Shown piece by piece: positions 44,303 to 53,475 of a DNA stretch of 64,000 nt. The number at the start of each line of letters is the position of its first letter. The first letter of the stretch is position 1. The translations under genes were made by a program, and so were the position numbers. Origin of the DNA: Arthrobacter sp. Leaf234 (lineage in GTDB: Bacteria > Actinomycetota > Actinomycetes > Actinomycetales > Micrococcaceae). The notes below the pieces were generated by a model. It was given only the letters and a program-made list of their open reading frames with translations, searched no databases and was not told where the DNA came from. Location: contig NZ_LMLU01000008.1 in the NCBI RefSeq assembly GCF_001422665.1, positions 115,147-179,146 on the forward strand, in the 5' to 3' direction.

Positions 44303-45516
44303 AGCAGGTCTTCGAGCACGTCCGCGAGCGCGGTGGCGCCGGCGTCGGCGTCGTCGCGCTCCACGAACTCCTCCGGCGAGTGGCTGATGCCCGTGGGATT
44401 GCGGACGAAGAGCATGGCCGTCGGCGCGATGCTGCCGAGGATCCCGGCGTCGTGCCCCGCGCCCGTGGGCAGGGTCGGCGTGCCCGGGAAGGAACGCCCG
44501 AGTGCGTTGTGCAGTGTCCGCTGCAGGGCGCCGTCGAAGTGGACGGTGCTGCTGCGCGACTCCTCCGTGAGCGTGGCACGGCAGCCCTCGAAGGCGCAGA
44601 TCTTCTGGGCCTGGCCGTGGATCTTCTCGATGAGCTGTGCGGTGACGGCGTCCTCCTCGTGGCGGACGTCGAGCCAGAGGTCCACGCGGGACGCGATGAC
44701 GTTCGTTCCGCCGGGGACGGGCTGCAGCCGGCCGACGGTGGCCCGCGCCCCCTCCTGCTCGGCCGCGATCCTCCTGGCCGCGAGGACCACCTGCGCGGCG
44801 GCGACCATCGGGTCGGCACGGTCCGCCATGAGGGTGGTGCCGGCGTGGTTCCCCTGCCCGGTGATTGAGAGGCGCCAGCGACCGTGGCCCAGCATCGTGG
44901 AGCCGATGGCGACGGCGGAGTCGAGGTCGATCAGCCCGCGGCCCTGCTCCACGTGCAGCTCCACGAAGTCGCCGATCCGGCGGGCGGCCTCCTCGTCGCG
45001 GCCGAGGTGTGCGACGTCGATCCCGGCGGAACGCGCGGCGTCGGCGAAGGTGGTGCCGTCGGTGTCGGTGAGCGAGCGCACGTGGTCCGGGTCGAGGGAG
45101 CCGGTGAGCAGCCGGGAGCCGAGGCAGGACACCCCGAAGCGGGACCCCTCCTCCTCGGGGAACACCGTCACGGCCAGCGACCGGTGCGTCTGCACCCCGC
45201 GCTCGCGCAGGAGGTCCACGGCAGCGAGGGCCGAGGCGACACCGAGCGGCCCGTCGAACGCACCACCGCCGGGTACGGAGTCGAGGTGGCTGCCGGTGAC
45301 CAGCGCGCCGTCGCGGCTGCCCGTGGCATCCCACCAACCCCACAGGATGCCGTTGCGGTCCGTCTCCACCGCGAGCCCGCGGGCCGTCGCCTCAGCGGCG
45401 AACCATTCGCGCAGCGACAGCTCGGCGGAGGTGAAGACCCCGCGGGAGTAGCCGCCGCGGGACGTGTCGCGGCCGACGTCGCTGATGGAGTCGAGGACGG
45501 TGGAGACGGTCTGCAC
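44299..45516 (-). CDS. M20-family amidohydrolase (allantoate amidohydrolase-like), putative last Hut enzyme
   Basis: A 405-residue zinc hydrolase of the hydantoinase/carbamoylase (AllC/UraC) group. Motifs: TGSHLDSVPGGGAFDGPLGV (metal His, Asp), FPEEEGSRFG (Glu pair), ELHVEQG and the C-terminal GAGHDAG and ISHSPEEF. Annotated relatives hydrolyse allantoate or N-carbamoyl amino acids. Here it sits between hutU and hutF with no allantoin genes and no HutG in the window. Inference: it removes formate from N-formylglutamate. Confidence 0.9.
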   Translation of the reverse strand: MQTVSTVLDSISDVGRDTSRGGYSRGVFTSAELSLREWFAAEATARGLAVETDRNGILWGWWDATGSRDGALVTGSHLDSVPGGGAFDGPLGVASALAAVDLLRERGVQTHRSLAVTVFPEEEGSRFGVSCLGSRLLTGSLDPDHVRSLTDTDGTTFADAARSAGIDVAHLGRDEEAARRIGDFVELHVEQGRGLIDLDSAVAIGSTMLGHGRWRLSITGQGNHAGTTLMADRADPMVAAAQVVLAARRIAAEQEGARATVGRLQPVPGGTNVIASRVDLWLDVRHEEDAVTAQLIEKIHGQAQKICAFEGCRATLTEESRSSTVHFDGALQRTLHNALGRSFPGTPTLPTGAGHDAGILGSIAPTAMLFVRNPTGISHSPEEFVERDDADAGATALADVLEDLL

Positions 45517-45554
45517 GAGGGTGCCTTCCTGCGGTGGGGCGGGTGGTGTCCTGC

Positions 45555-47216
45555 TCAGGATTCCATGGGGATGCGCACGCCACGCTGGGAGGCGATCTCG
45601 CGTGCCCTCTCGTATCCCGCATCGACGTGGCGGATGACGCCCATGCCGGGATCGTTGGTGAGCAGGCGCTCGAGCTTCTGGGCGGCGAGCTCGGTGCCGT
45701 CGGCCACGGACACCTGGCCCGCATGGATGGACCGGCCGATCCCGACGCCGCCGCCGTGGTGGATGGACACCCAGGTGGCTCCGGAGGACGTGGTGAGCAG
45801 GGCGTTGAGCAGGGGCCAGTCGGCGACGGCGTCCGACCCGTCCGCCATGGCCTCCGTCTCGCGGTAGGGGGAGGCGACGGAGCCGGAATCGAGGTGGTCG
45901 CGGCCGATGACGATCGGCGCGGACACCCTGCCCTCCGCGACCAGGCGGTTGAAGAGCAGCCCGGCCTTCGCGCGGTCCCCGTACCCGAGCCAGCAGATCC
46001 GGGCGGGCAGGCCCTCGAACTCGACGTGCTCGGCGGCGGCGTCGAGCCAGCGGTGCAGGTGCACGTTGTCGGGGAACAGCTCCTTCAGGGCGGCATCGGT
46101 GACCGCGATGTCCGCCGGGTCCCCGGAGAGGGCCACCCAGCGGAACGGACCGAGCCCTTCGCAGAACAGCGGCCTGATGTAGGCGGGCACGAAGCCGGGG
46201 AAGGCGAAGGCGCGGCCGTAGCCGCCCTTCCGGGCCTCGTCGCGGATGGAGTTGCCGTAGTCGAATACTTCGGCGCCGGCGTCCTGGAAGCCCACCATCG
46301 CCTCGACCTGCAGGGCCATGGACACCTGGGCCTTCTTCGTGAAGCCGTCGGGGTCCGCCGCGGATTCACGCTCCCACTCGTCGGGGGCGATGCCTTCCGG
46401 CAGGTAGCTGAGCGGATCGTGCGCGGAGGTCTGGTCCGTGACGATGTCGACGTCGAACCCGCGCCGGAGCAGTTCGGGGAACACGGCGGCCGCATTCCCC
46501 ACGACACCGACCGACAGAGCGCGCTTCTCACGCTTCGCGGCGAGGACCTGCGCGACGGCGTCGTCGAGCGTGTCCACCACGGTGTCCAGGTAGCGCTTGG
46601 CGACGCGGCGGCGGAGGCGCGCCTCGCTGACGTCGACGATCAGGACTGCCCCGCCGTTCAGGGTGACGGCGAGCGGCTGCGCACCACCCATGCCGCCGCA
46701 CCCGCCCGTGAGCGTCAGGGTGCCGGCGAGGGTGCCGCCGAAGCGCTTGCGGGCGATCGCGGCGAAGGTCTCGTACGTGCCCTGCAGGATGCCCTGCGTG
46801 CCGATGTAGATCCAGGAGCCGGCCGTCATCTGCCCGTACATCATGAGGCCCTCGGCCTCCAGGCGGCGGAACTCCGGCCAGGTGGCCCAGTCCCCCACGA
46901 GGTTCGAGTTGGCGAGCAGGACGCGCGGAGCCCAGGGGTTCGTGCGGAAGACGCCGACGGGCTTGCCGGACTGCACGAGGAGCGTCTCGTCGTCGTCGAG
47001 CGTCTCGAGGGTGCGCACGATCGCGTCGTACGCCTCCCAGCTGCGCGCAGCCCTGCCCGTGCCGCCGTAGACGACCAGGTCCTCGGGGCGCTCGGCGACC
47101 TCGGGGTCGAGGTTGTTCATGAGCATGCGGAGCGGTGCCTCGGTCTGCCAGCTCTTCGCGGTGAGCTGCGTTCCGCGTGCCGCACGGATGGAGCGGGCGG
47201 GATCGTGGGTGGTCAT
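45555..47216 (-). CDS. hutU: urocanate hydratase
   Basis: NAD-dependent conversion of urocanate to imidazolonepropionate. The 553-residue protein has [12 protein letters not shown] near the N-terminus, [28 protein letters not shown], and the NAD-binding [16 protein letters not shown], then [28 protein letters not shown] and [11 protein letters not shown]. Length and motifs are normal. Its ATG overlaps the stop of the upstream IclR regulator as ATGA, so regulator and enzyme are made together. The next gene is 38 bases downstream. Confidence 0.97.
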   Translation of the reverse strand: MTTHDPARSIRAARGTQLTAKSWQTEAPLRMLMNNLDPEVAERPEDLVVYGGTGRAARSWEAYDAIVRTLETLDDDETLLVQSGKPVGVFRTNPWAPRVLLANSNLVGDWATWPEFRRLEAEGLMMYGQMTAGSWIYIGTQGILQGTYETFAAIARKRFGGTLAGTLTLTGGCGGMGGAQPLAVTLNGGAVLIVDVSEARLRRRVAKRYLDTVVDTLDDAVAQVLAAKREKRALSVGVVGNAAAVFPELLRRGFDVDIVTDQTSAHDPLSYLPEGIAPDEWERESAADPDGFTKKAQVSMALQVEAMVGFQDAGAEVFDYGNSIRDEARKGGYGRAFAFPGFVPAYIRPLFCEGLGPFRWVALSGDPADIAVTDAALKELFPDNVHLHRWLDAAAEHVEFEGLPARICWLGYGDRAKAGLLFNRLVAEGRVSAPIVIGRDHLDSGSVASPYRETEAMADGSDAVADWPLLNALLTTSSGATWVSIHHGGGVGIGRSIHAGQVSVADGTELAAQKLERLLTNDPGMGVIRHVDAGYERAREIASQRGVRIPMES

Positions 47217-47896
47217 GCGGGTTCTCCTGTCAGGTCGTGCCCGAGCGGGCCGGCCGGGATGTGGGCGAGCAGGTCCTCGGCCTCACGGGCGACGAGTGCG
47301 CCGAGGCGGCGAGCCTCCGTGGCGGTGATGCGGTAGCTGGGGACGACGACGCTGATCGCCGCGACCACGCGTCCGCCCGGGGACACCGGCGCGGCGACGG
47401 CCGTCACATCGGCCTCCACGCCGTCGCGCACGACGACGAAGCCGTCCGGCCCGGCTGCGCCCGCCAGGACCGCGCCGACAGCCGTGCCGTCCAGCGGGAT
47501 GCTGCGCCCCACCCAGCTGGCGTGGCGCACCGAATGCGTCCCCTCGCGCATGGCGAGGTACACGCCCTGCCCGTCGTGCGACGGGACGCTCAGGTAGGCG
47601 GACTCCCCCGTCTGCCCCACCAGCCGTTCGAGGGCGGGCTCGGCGAGGGAGACGAGGGATTCCTGCCCGAGCGCCTGAGCCCCGAGCTGGACCACGCGGA
47701 GCCCGGGGCGGTAGGAGCCGTCGCCGTCCCGCCGGACGAAACCCGTGCTCTCGAGGGTGCGCAGGAGCCGCAGGGCGGTCGACGCCGAGAGCCCGGTCCC
47801 GCGCGCGGCGTCGGCGAGCGTGATCGATCCCGCCTCGCAGACAGCGCCGAGCAGCACCAGTGCCCGCTCCACCGTGCGGGTGGACGATTCCGCCAT
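47213..47896 (-). CDS. hutR: IclR-family regulator of histidine utilisation
   Basis: A 227-residue regulator. Residues 1-65 form a winged helix-turn-helix ([42 protein letters not shown]). Residues about 70-225 are the IclR effector domain ([59 protein letters not shown]). It is first in the leftward hut operon and divergent from hutH, so it probably senses a pathway intermediate such as urocanate and controls both directions. Symbol given by context. Confidence 0.9.
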   Translation of the reverse strand: MAESSTRTVERALVLLGAVCEAGSITLADAARGTGLSASTALRLLRTLESTGFVRRDGDGSYRPGLRVVQLGAQALGQESLVSLAEPALERLVGQTGESAYLSVPSHDGQGVYLAMREGTHSVRHASWVGRSIPLDGTAVGAVLAGAAGPDGFVVVRDGVEADVTAVAAPVSPGGRVVAAISVVVPSYRITATEARRLGALVAREAEDLLAHIPAGPLGHDLTGEPA

Positions 47897-47927
47897 GCCG
47901 CCTCCTTGCTTTCGAACCGGTCCTGTA

Positions 47928-47942
47928 TTTCACTTATTGAAA
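47928..47942. promoter_or_regulatory. candidate HutR operator
   Basis: TTTCA-CTTAT-TGAAA, a perfect 5-bp dyad in the 98-base hutR-hutH gap; a further TTTTCA half-site follows at 47948-47953. Size and symmetry suit IclR-family sites. Confidence 0.5.
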
Positions 47943-47994
47943 CGTCCTTTTCACCAGATGGCAATAGCGGTCCGACCGCAGAACCGAGGTTCCC

Positions 47995-49614
47995 GTGCAG
48001 CATCCCGTGATCGTGGGGACCGGCCCCCTCTCGCCCGTCGACGTCGTCGCGGTGGCCCGTTCCGGCGCGACCGTCGAGCTCCATCCCGACGCATCGGCCG
48101 CCATGGCCGCCTCCCGTGCCGTCGTCGACGCCCTGGTCGACGACGGGACCCCCCACTACGGCGTCTCCACCGGCTTCGGCGCCCTCGCCACGAAGCACAT
48201 CCCGCTCGAGCAGCGCACCCAGCTGCAGCGCAGCCTCATCCGGAGCCACGCGGCATCCTCCGGCACGGAGGTGGACCGCGAAGTGGTGCGCGGGCTCATG
48301 CTCAACCGGCTCTCGACCCTCGCGACCGGCCGCACCGGTGTGCGTCCCGTCGTCGCCACCACCTATGCGGCCCTCCTCAACGCCGGCATCACCCCCGTCA
48401 TCGGCGAGTACGGCTCACTGGGCTGCTCCGGCGACCTCGCGCCGCTCTCGCACGTGGCTCTCGCGCTCATGGGCGAGGGCGACGTGCGGGATGCGCGGGG
48501 ACGGCTCGTCCCCGCCGCCGAGGCCCTCGCCACCGCGGGCATCATGCCCGTCGAACTGCGCGAGAAGGAGGGGCTGGCCCTCATCAACGGCACGGACGGG
48601 ATGCTGGGGATGCTGGTCCTCGCGGCGTCCGACCTGCACCTGCTGCTGGCGACGGCGGACCTCGCCGCCGCGATGAGCGTCGAGGGACTGCTCGGGACGG
48701 ACGCCGTCTTCGCCGAGGACCTGCATGCCCTGCGCCCACACCCGGGCCAGGTGGCCTCGGCCGCCGGCATCCGCGCCCTCCTGGACGGCTCACCGCTCAT
48801 CGCCGAGCAGCTCACGTCGGCGACGGGGCGGCACCGCTTCACGCGCGTCCAGGACGCCTACTCGCTGCGGTGCGCACCCCAGGTGCACGGCGCCGCGCGG
48901 GCCACGCTGGCGCACGCGGAATCGGTCGCCGCGATCGAGCTCGGCTCGGCCATCGACAACCCGGTGATCACGCCCGACGGCCGGATCGAGTCGAACGGCA
49001 ACTTCCACGGCGCTCCCGTGGGATACGTGCTGGACTTCCTCGCGATCGCCGTCGCCGACGTCGCCTCGATGAGCGAACGGCGCACCGACCGCTTCCTCGA
49101 CCGCGCCCGCAGCCACGGGCTGAACCCCTTCCTCGCCCACGATCCCGGCGTCGATTCCGGGCACATGATCGCCCAGTACACCCAGGCCGGCATCGTGTCC
49201 GAGCTCAAGCGCCTCGCCCAGCCAGCCTCCGTCGACTCCATCCCCTCCTCGGCCATGCAGGAGGACCACGTGTCCATGGGCTGGGCGGCCGGGCTGAAGC
49301 TCCGCCGGGCGATCGACGGCCTCACCCGCGTGCTCGCCATCGAGATCCTCACGGCTGCGCGCGGCCTGGACATGCGGGACGGCGGACTGCAGGGCTGGAC
49401 GGACCCGTCCACCGGCGCCGACGCTCCCGGAAGCTCCCCCACCCTCCGCAGTTCGGCTCCCATCAGCGCCGTGCGGTCACGGCTCCGGCAGGACGTCCCG
49501 GGGCCGGGGACCGATCGCTATCTCGCCCCCGAGATCGAGGCGGCACGGCTCCTCGTCGCGGACGGCTCGCTCCTCGCGGCAGCGCAGGCGGAACTCCCAG
49601 CGTCCGCCGGGTAA
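47995..49614 (+). CDS. hutH: histidine ammonia-lyase
   Basis: Deaminates histidine to urocanate, the first Hut step. The 539-residue protein has the fold-family text YGVSTGFGALA, the MIO loop GSLGCSGDLAPLSH, and QDAYSLRCAPQVHGA. The MIO cofactor normally forms from Ala-Ser-Gly; here the triad is Cys144-Ser145-Gly146. The GTG start has GAGG 7 bases upstream. It is transcribed away from hutR and the rest of the hut genes, sharing the short control region. Confidence 0.96.
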   Translation: MQHPVIVGTGPLSPVDVVAVARSGATVELHPDASAAMAASRAVVDALVDDGTPHYGVSTGFGALATKHIPLEQRTQLQRSLIRSHAASSGTEVDREVVRGLMLNRLSTLATGRTGVRPVVATTYAALLNAGITPVIGEYGSLGCSGDLAPLSHVALALMGEGDVRDARGRLVPAAEALATAGIMPVELREKEGLALINGTDGMLGMLVLAASDLHLLLATADLAAAMSVEGLLGTDAVFAEDLHALRPHPGQVASAAGIRALLDGSPLIAEQLTSATGRHRFTRVQDAYSLRCAPQVHGAARATLAHAESVAAIELGSAIDNPVITPDGRIESNGNFHGAPVGYVLDFLAIAVADVASMSERRTDRFLDRARSHGLNPFLAHDPGVDSGHMIAQYTQAGIVSELKRLAQPASVDSIPSSAMQEDHVSMGWAAGLKLRRAIDGLTRVLAIEILTAARGLDMRDGGLQGWTDPSTGADAPGSSPTLRSSAPISAVRSRLRQDVPGPGTDRYLAPEIEAARLLVADGSLLAAAQAELPASAG

Positions 49615-49620
49615 GGCTTG

Positions 49621-49634
49621 TTAGGGTGGGCTAA
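49621..49634. promoter_or_regulatory. DtxR/IdeR-like iron box
   Basis: TTAGGGTGGGCTAA matches 12 of the first 14 bases of the 19-bp DtxR/IdeR consensus but little of its right end. It lies 27 bases before a siderophore-interacting protein gene, so iron repression is plausible. Confidence 0.45.
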
Positions 49635-49661
49635 GTCCCACCGAGAAAGAAGTCCCGCCCC

Positions 49662-50564
49662 ATGCCCTCATCCTCCCCCGCTCCCACCTCGGCGTCTCCC
49701 GACCCTGCCGGTCCCACCGATCCCGCACCGCAGGCCCTGGCGCCCCGCAAGCCCCCGAGGCCGCAAGCCGTCCTCACCGTGGTCGGGACGCAGTGGCTGA
49801 GCCCCCACCTGGTGCGGGTGGTGGCGGGCGGACCGGGCTTCGCGGACCTCCAGGAGTGCGACGCGACGGACAAGTACGCCAAGCTGCTGTTCGCGAGGCC
49901 CGAGCTGGGACTCGTCCCGCCGTACGACCTCGCGGCACTGAAGCAGGAGCTCCCCTCCGGCGACCGGCCGGTGAAGCGCACCTACACGATCCGCTGGCTC
50001 GACCACGGCACGCAGCGGCTCGCGATCGACTTCGTGGTGCACGGTGACGCAGGCATCGCCGGCCCCTGGGCGGCAGCGGCCGTCCCCGGCGACACGCTCG
50101 TGCTCATGGGGCCGTCCGGGAAGTGGTCTCCGGACCCGACCGCGGACTGGCACCTCTTCGTCGGCGACGACTCCGCCCTCCCCGCGATCGCGGCGGGCAT
50201 CGACGCCCTGCCGGACACCGCCGTCGGGCACGCCTACCTCGAAGTGGACAGCGACGCGGAGATCATCCCGCTCGACGCACCGGACGGACTCGCCGTGCAC
50301 TGGCTGCTGCGCGACGGCAGGGCCGCCGGGACGACGACGCTCCTCGCGGACGCCGTCGCCGCCGGTGCGTGGCCCGAGGGCCGGGTCGACGCCTTCGTCC
50401 ACGGCGAGCGCGGTGCCATGAAGGCCCTGCGGGACGTGCTGTTCAAGGGTCGGGGGCTCGAGAAGAAGCAGGTGTCCCTCTCCGGCTACTGGGCGTACGG
50501 GCGCGAGGAGGACGCCTTCCAGGCGGAGAAGCTCGAGCCGATCGGCCGCATCCTGGAGGACTGA
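49662..50564 (+). CDS. siderophore-interacting protein (FAD ferric reductase)
   Basis: A 300-residue ViuB/SIP-type reductase that releases iron from siderophores inside the cell. After a Pro/Ala-rich 35-residue tail come the FAD-binding part with KRTYTIRWLD (RxYTxR motif) and DFVVHGDAGIAGPWAAAAVPGD, and the C-terminal NAD(P)H domain with LFVGDDSALPAIA and VDAFVHGERGAMKALR, ending in SGYWAYGREEDAF. All motifs are intact. It directly follows hutH but a DtxR-like site in the gap suggests separate iron control. Confidence 0.93.
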   Translation: MPSSSPAPTSASPDPAGPTDPAPQALAPRKPPRPQAVLTVVGTQWLSPHLVRVVAGGPGFADLQECDATDKYAKLLFARPELGLVPPYDLAALKQELPSGDRPVKRTYTIRWLDHGTQRLAIDFVVHGDAGIAGPWAAAAVPGDTLVLMGPSGKWSPDPTADWHLFVGDDSALPAIAAGIDALPDTAVGHAYLEVDSDAEIIPLDAPDGLAVHWLLRDGRAAGTTTLLADAVAAGAWPEGRVDAFVHGERGAMKALRDVLFKGRGLEKKQVSLSGYWAYGREEDAFQAEKLEPIGRILED

Positions 50565-50642
50565 CGCCGGGGGCGGATGTCCGCGGGCGTCGGGAGGTGA
50601 CGGCCCGCGGCCTGACGCCGGGGGCGGATGTCCGCGGGCGTC
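50561..50642. repeat. exact 31-bp direct repeat at two convergent stop codons
   Basis: Copies at 50561-50591 and 50612-50642 are identical. Each begins CTGACGCCGGGGGCGGATGT and can fold into a hairpin with GACGCC/GGCGTC and GCGGA/TCCGC pairing. Copy 1 contains the SIP stop codon; copy 2 ends inside the antiporter stop codon. Probably a bidirectional terminator. Confidence 0.85.
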
Positions 50643-51831
50643 AGACCGTCACGGGCCGCGGCCTGCGCTTCGGCGCCCGGTCGAGCAGTTCCATCGCCGG
50701 CTCGGCGAGGCGGGCCAGCACCGGGCCGAGGACGGCCATCAGCAGGACGTAGGTGGTGGCGAGAGCCGCCAGTTCGGGGATCACGGCCCCCGACGCGACG
50801 GCGAGCCCGGCGATGACGATCGAGAACTCGCCCCGCGCCACCAGCGCCGTCCCCGCGCGCGCACGGCCGAGCCGCCCGATCCCCTGCCGCTTGGCAGCCC
50901 ACCACCCGGTGGCGATCTTGGTGGCCGAGGTGACCAGCGCCAGACCCAGGGCGAAGCCGAGGACGGGCGGGATCGAGGCCGGATCGGTGTTCAGGCCGAA
51001 CACCACGAAGAAGATCGCGGCGAAGAGATCGCGCAGGGGTTCGAGGATCCGGGCGGCGTTCTCCGCCGTCGCCCCCGAGATGGCGATGCCGAGGAGGAAC
51101 GCGCCGACGGCGGCCGAGACCTGCAGCGCCGAGGCCAGGCCGGCGACCAGGAGCGCGGCACCGATCAGCGTCAGGAGGAACACCTCGCGGTCCGTGCTGT
51201 CCACCACTGCGGAGACCACGTTGCCCCAGCGGAGGGCGATCACGAGCACCAGCGTGACGACGAGGAGCGAGATACCGACCGTGCCGAGTCCGCCCGCGAA
51301 GCTGAGTCCCGCCAGCACGGCGGTGAGGACCGGCAGGTAGATGGCCATGGCAAGGTCCTCGAAGACGAGGATCGCCAGCACGGTGGGGGTCTCGCGGTTG
51401 CCGAGCCGGCCGAGGTCGCTGATGACCTTCGCCGCGATGCCGGACGAGGAGATGTAGGTGACGCCGCCCATCACCAGGGCGGCGACCGGACCCCACCCGA
51501 GGATCACCGCGACGAGCGCACCGGGCGTGAAGTTCAGCAGGAAGTCGACGATCCCGGCGAGCCAGGACTGCCGGAGGCCGGTGACCAGCTCCTTCGCGGT
51601 GTACTCGAGCCCGAGCATCAGCAGGAGCAGGACCACGCCGATCTCGCTGGCGACCTCGCTGAACTCGATGACACCCTCGAGCTCGATGAACCCACCCTGC
51701 CCGAAGAAGAGGCCGCCGATCAGGTACAGCGGGATGGGCGAGAGTCCGATCCGGCCGGCGAGCCGCCCGAGGATACCGAGGAACAGGAGAATGGCGCCGA
51801 GTTCGATCAGGGTCAGGGCGGTGGTGTGCAC
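50641..51831 (-). CDS. K+/H+ or Na+/H+ antiporter, CPA2 family (KhtU-like)
   Basis: A 396-residue protein with about 12 helices. CPA2 marks include LGLEYTAKEL, the helix VTYISSSGIAAKVISDLGRL, LVFEDLAMAIYLPVL and the C-terminal GTALVARGEFSIVIAGLA. It lacks the TrkA-N/C domains seen in KefB/C; a separate regulatory subunit is encoded just upstream (7-base gap). This is the KhtTU/YhaTU layout, a potassium or monovalent-cation efflux system. GTG start. Confidence 0.9.
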   Translation of the reverse strand: MHTTALTLIELGAILLFLGILGRLAGRIGLSPIPLYLIGGLFFGQGGFIELEGVIEFSEVASEIGVVLLLLMLGLEYTAKELVTGLRQSWLAGIVDFLLNFTPGALVAVILGWGPVAALVMGGVTYISSSGIAAKVISDLGRLGNRETPTVLAILVFEDLAMAIYLPVLTAVLAGLSFAGGLGTVGISLLVVTLVLVIALRWGNVVSAVVDSTDREVFLLTLIGAALLVAGLASALQVSAAVGAFLLGIAISGATAENAARILEPLRDLFAAIFFVVFGLNTDPASIPPVLGFALGLALVTSATKIATGWWAAKRQGIGRLGRARAGTALVARGEFSIVIAGLAVASGAVIPELAALATTYVLLMAVLGPVLARLAEPAMELLDRAPKRRPRPVTV

Positions 51832-51838
51832 GGGCCGC

Positions 51839-52321
51839 TCAGCCGTTGCGCAGGATGTCCGCCGCGGCGTCGAGGCCCTCGGAGGTTCCCACCACCACCA
51901 GCAGATCGCCGGCGGCCAGGGTGAAGTCGGGCGTGGGGGATGCCTGGACCTGCCCCGAGCGCAGCACCGCCACGAGGGACGCTCCGGAGCGCGAGCGCAT
52001 CCGGGTATCCGCGAGCGGATGTCCGTCGAAGGGCGAACCGCGCTCGATGAGGAACTGCCGGGTGGAGACGCCCGGCAGGTCCCGGTGCTCCTCCGTCAGT
52101 TGCGCGACGAGCTGCCGCGAACCCAGGAGGTTGCCGATGGTGGCGGCCTCGTCCGGCGTCAGCGGGATCGAGGCGACGCAGGCGTCGGGGTCGTTGGCCT
52201 TGGAGATGATGAGGTCGAGATCGCCGTCGCGCTGGGCGACGATGCCCACCCTGCGCCCGGAGCCGGTGACGATCTCGCGCCGCACTCCGATGCCGGGAAG
52301 ACGTGTTTCGATGACGTTCAT
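51839..52321 (-). CDS. antiporter regulatory subunit with RCK_C domain (KhtT-like)
   Basis: A 160-residue cytoplasmic protein. Residues 1-75 are the KhtT N-terminal part (ETRLPGIGVRREIVTGSGRRVGIVAQRDGDLDL), and about 80-158 an RCK_C/TrkA-C domain (LIERGSPFDGHPLADTRMRSRSGASLVAVLR, DFTLAAGDLLVVVGT). RCK_C domains bind cyclic di-AMP or similar ligands, so it probably gates the adjacent antiporter. It lies between a CDF transporter gene (9-base gap) and the antiporter gene. Confidence 0.9.
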   Translation of the reverse strand: MNVIETRLPGIGVRREIVTGSGRRVGIVAQRDGDLDLIISKANDPDACVASIPLTPDEAATIGNLLGSRQLVAQLTEEHRDLPGVSTRQFLIERGSPFDGHPLADTRMRSRSGASLVAVLRSGQVQASPTPDFTLAAGDLLVVVGTSEGLDAAADILRNG

Positions 52322-52330
52322 GCGCCCATC

Positions 52331-53320
52331 CTAGACCTGCCCACCCCCGTCGCCGGACGCCGGGGTGCGGGCGGAGCCGCCGTTCGCCGAGGGCGTCACC
52401 CCGGCCTCGGGGACGTAGAGATCCGGTTCGAGATAGATGGCCGTGGCGATCGGCACCGCCGCCCGGATGCGCCGTTCGGCGTCGTTGATCTCGGCGGCGA
52501 TCTGCGCTCCGCTCTCCTGGCTCCCGACCGTGATCTTCGCGGCGACGAGCAGCTCGTCGGGGCCCAGGTGGAGGGTCTTCAGGTGGATGATGTGCGTGGC
52601 TCCGTCGTTGCCGATGGCCTCCTCGATCTTCGCGACGTCCGACGCCGACGCGGATTCGCCGAGCAGCAGGCTCTTGGTCTCGACGGCGAGGACGGCGGCG
52701 ATGGCCACGAGCAGGAGGCCGATCATCGCCGTGCCCGCGGCATCCCAGAGGCCGTTGTCCGTGAGGAGGGTCATGGAGACGCCGAACAGCGCGAACAGCA
52801 GTCCGATGAGCGCGCCGAAGTCCTCCAGCAGGATGACGGGCAGCTCGGGAGCCTTGGCCGTCCGGACGAAGCGCACCCAGCCCATGTCCCCCCGGGTGTG
52901 GTTGGACTCCCGGATGGCGGTGCGGAGGGAGAACGACTCCGCGACGATCGCCCCGATGAGCACCGCGAGCGGCACCCACCAGAAGGAGCCCTCGATCGGG
53001 TGCGGGTCCTGGTACTTGTGGTAGGCCTCGTAGAGCGCGAACAGCCCGCCGACGCTGAACAGCACGATCGAGACGATGAAGGCGTAGATGTAGCGTTCGC
53101 GTCCGAATCCGAACGGATGCTCGGCACTCGCCTGGCGCTTCGACCGCTTGCCGCCCACGAGCAGCAGCACCTGGTTGCCGGAGTCCGCCACCGAGTGGAT
53201 GCCCTCGGCGAGCATCGACGACGATCGCGTGAGGGCGAACGCGAGGAACTTGAGGGCGGCGATGGTGAGATTCGCCGTGAGGGCCGCGATGATCGCCTTG
53301 TTGCCTCCGCCTGCCGACAT
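52331..53320 (-). CDS. cation diffusion facilitator family transporter
   Basis: A 329-residue CDF protein with about six helices and a C-terminal ferredoxin-like cytoplasmic domain (about 220-305). Metal site A reads HSVADS in helix 2; the helix 5 counterpart is LLEDFGALIG, an E-D form instead of H-x3-D, as in the SLC30A9/ZNT9-like branch. Substrate could be zinc, iron or another divalent metal. A disordered Gly/Ser tail ends the protein. It heads an operon with KhtT/KhtU genes. Confidence 0.9.
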   Translation of the reverse strand: MSAGGGNKAIIAALTANLTIAALKFLAFALTRSSSMLAEGIHSVADSGNQVLLLVGGKRSKRQASAEHPFGFGRERYIYAFIVSIVLFSVGGLFALYEAYHKYQDPHPIEGSFWWVPLAVLIGAIVAESFSLRTAIRESNHTRGDMGWVRFVRTAKAPELPVILLEDFGALIGLLFALFGVSMTLLTDNGLWDAAGTAMIGLLLVAIAAVLAVETKSLLLGESASASDVAKIEEAIGNDGATHIIHLKTLHLGPDELLVAAKITVGSQESGAQIAAEINDAERRIRAAVPIATAIYLEPDLYVPEAGVTPSANGGSARTPASGDGGGQV

Positions 53321-53475
53321 GCTGCACGTCCGTTCTCCGTGCCGCCCGCGGCGGCGCCTGTGTTCCCGGCATCATGCCGGTGTCGAGGACCCACACTACG
53401 GAACGGACGCCGCTTCCGGATCCCCGGGCCCGGCGGTGCCCGTCCCTTGCGCGGGGCGCGGACATCAGCTGGGGG

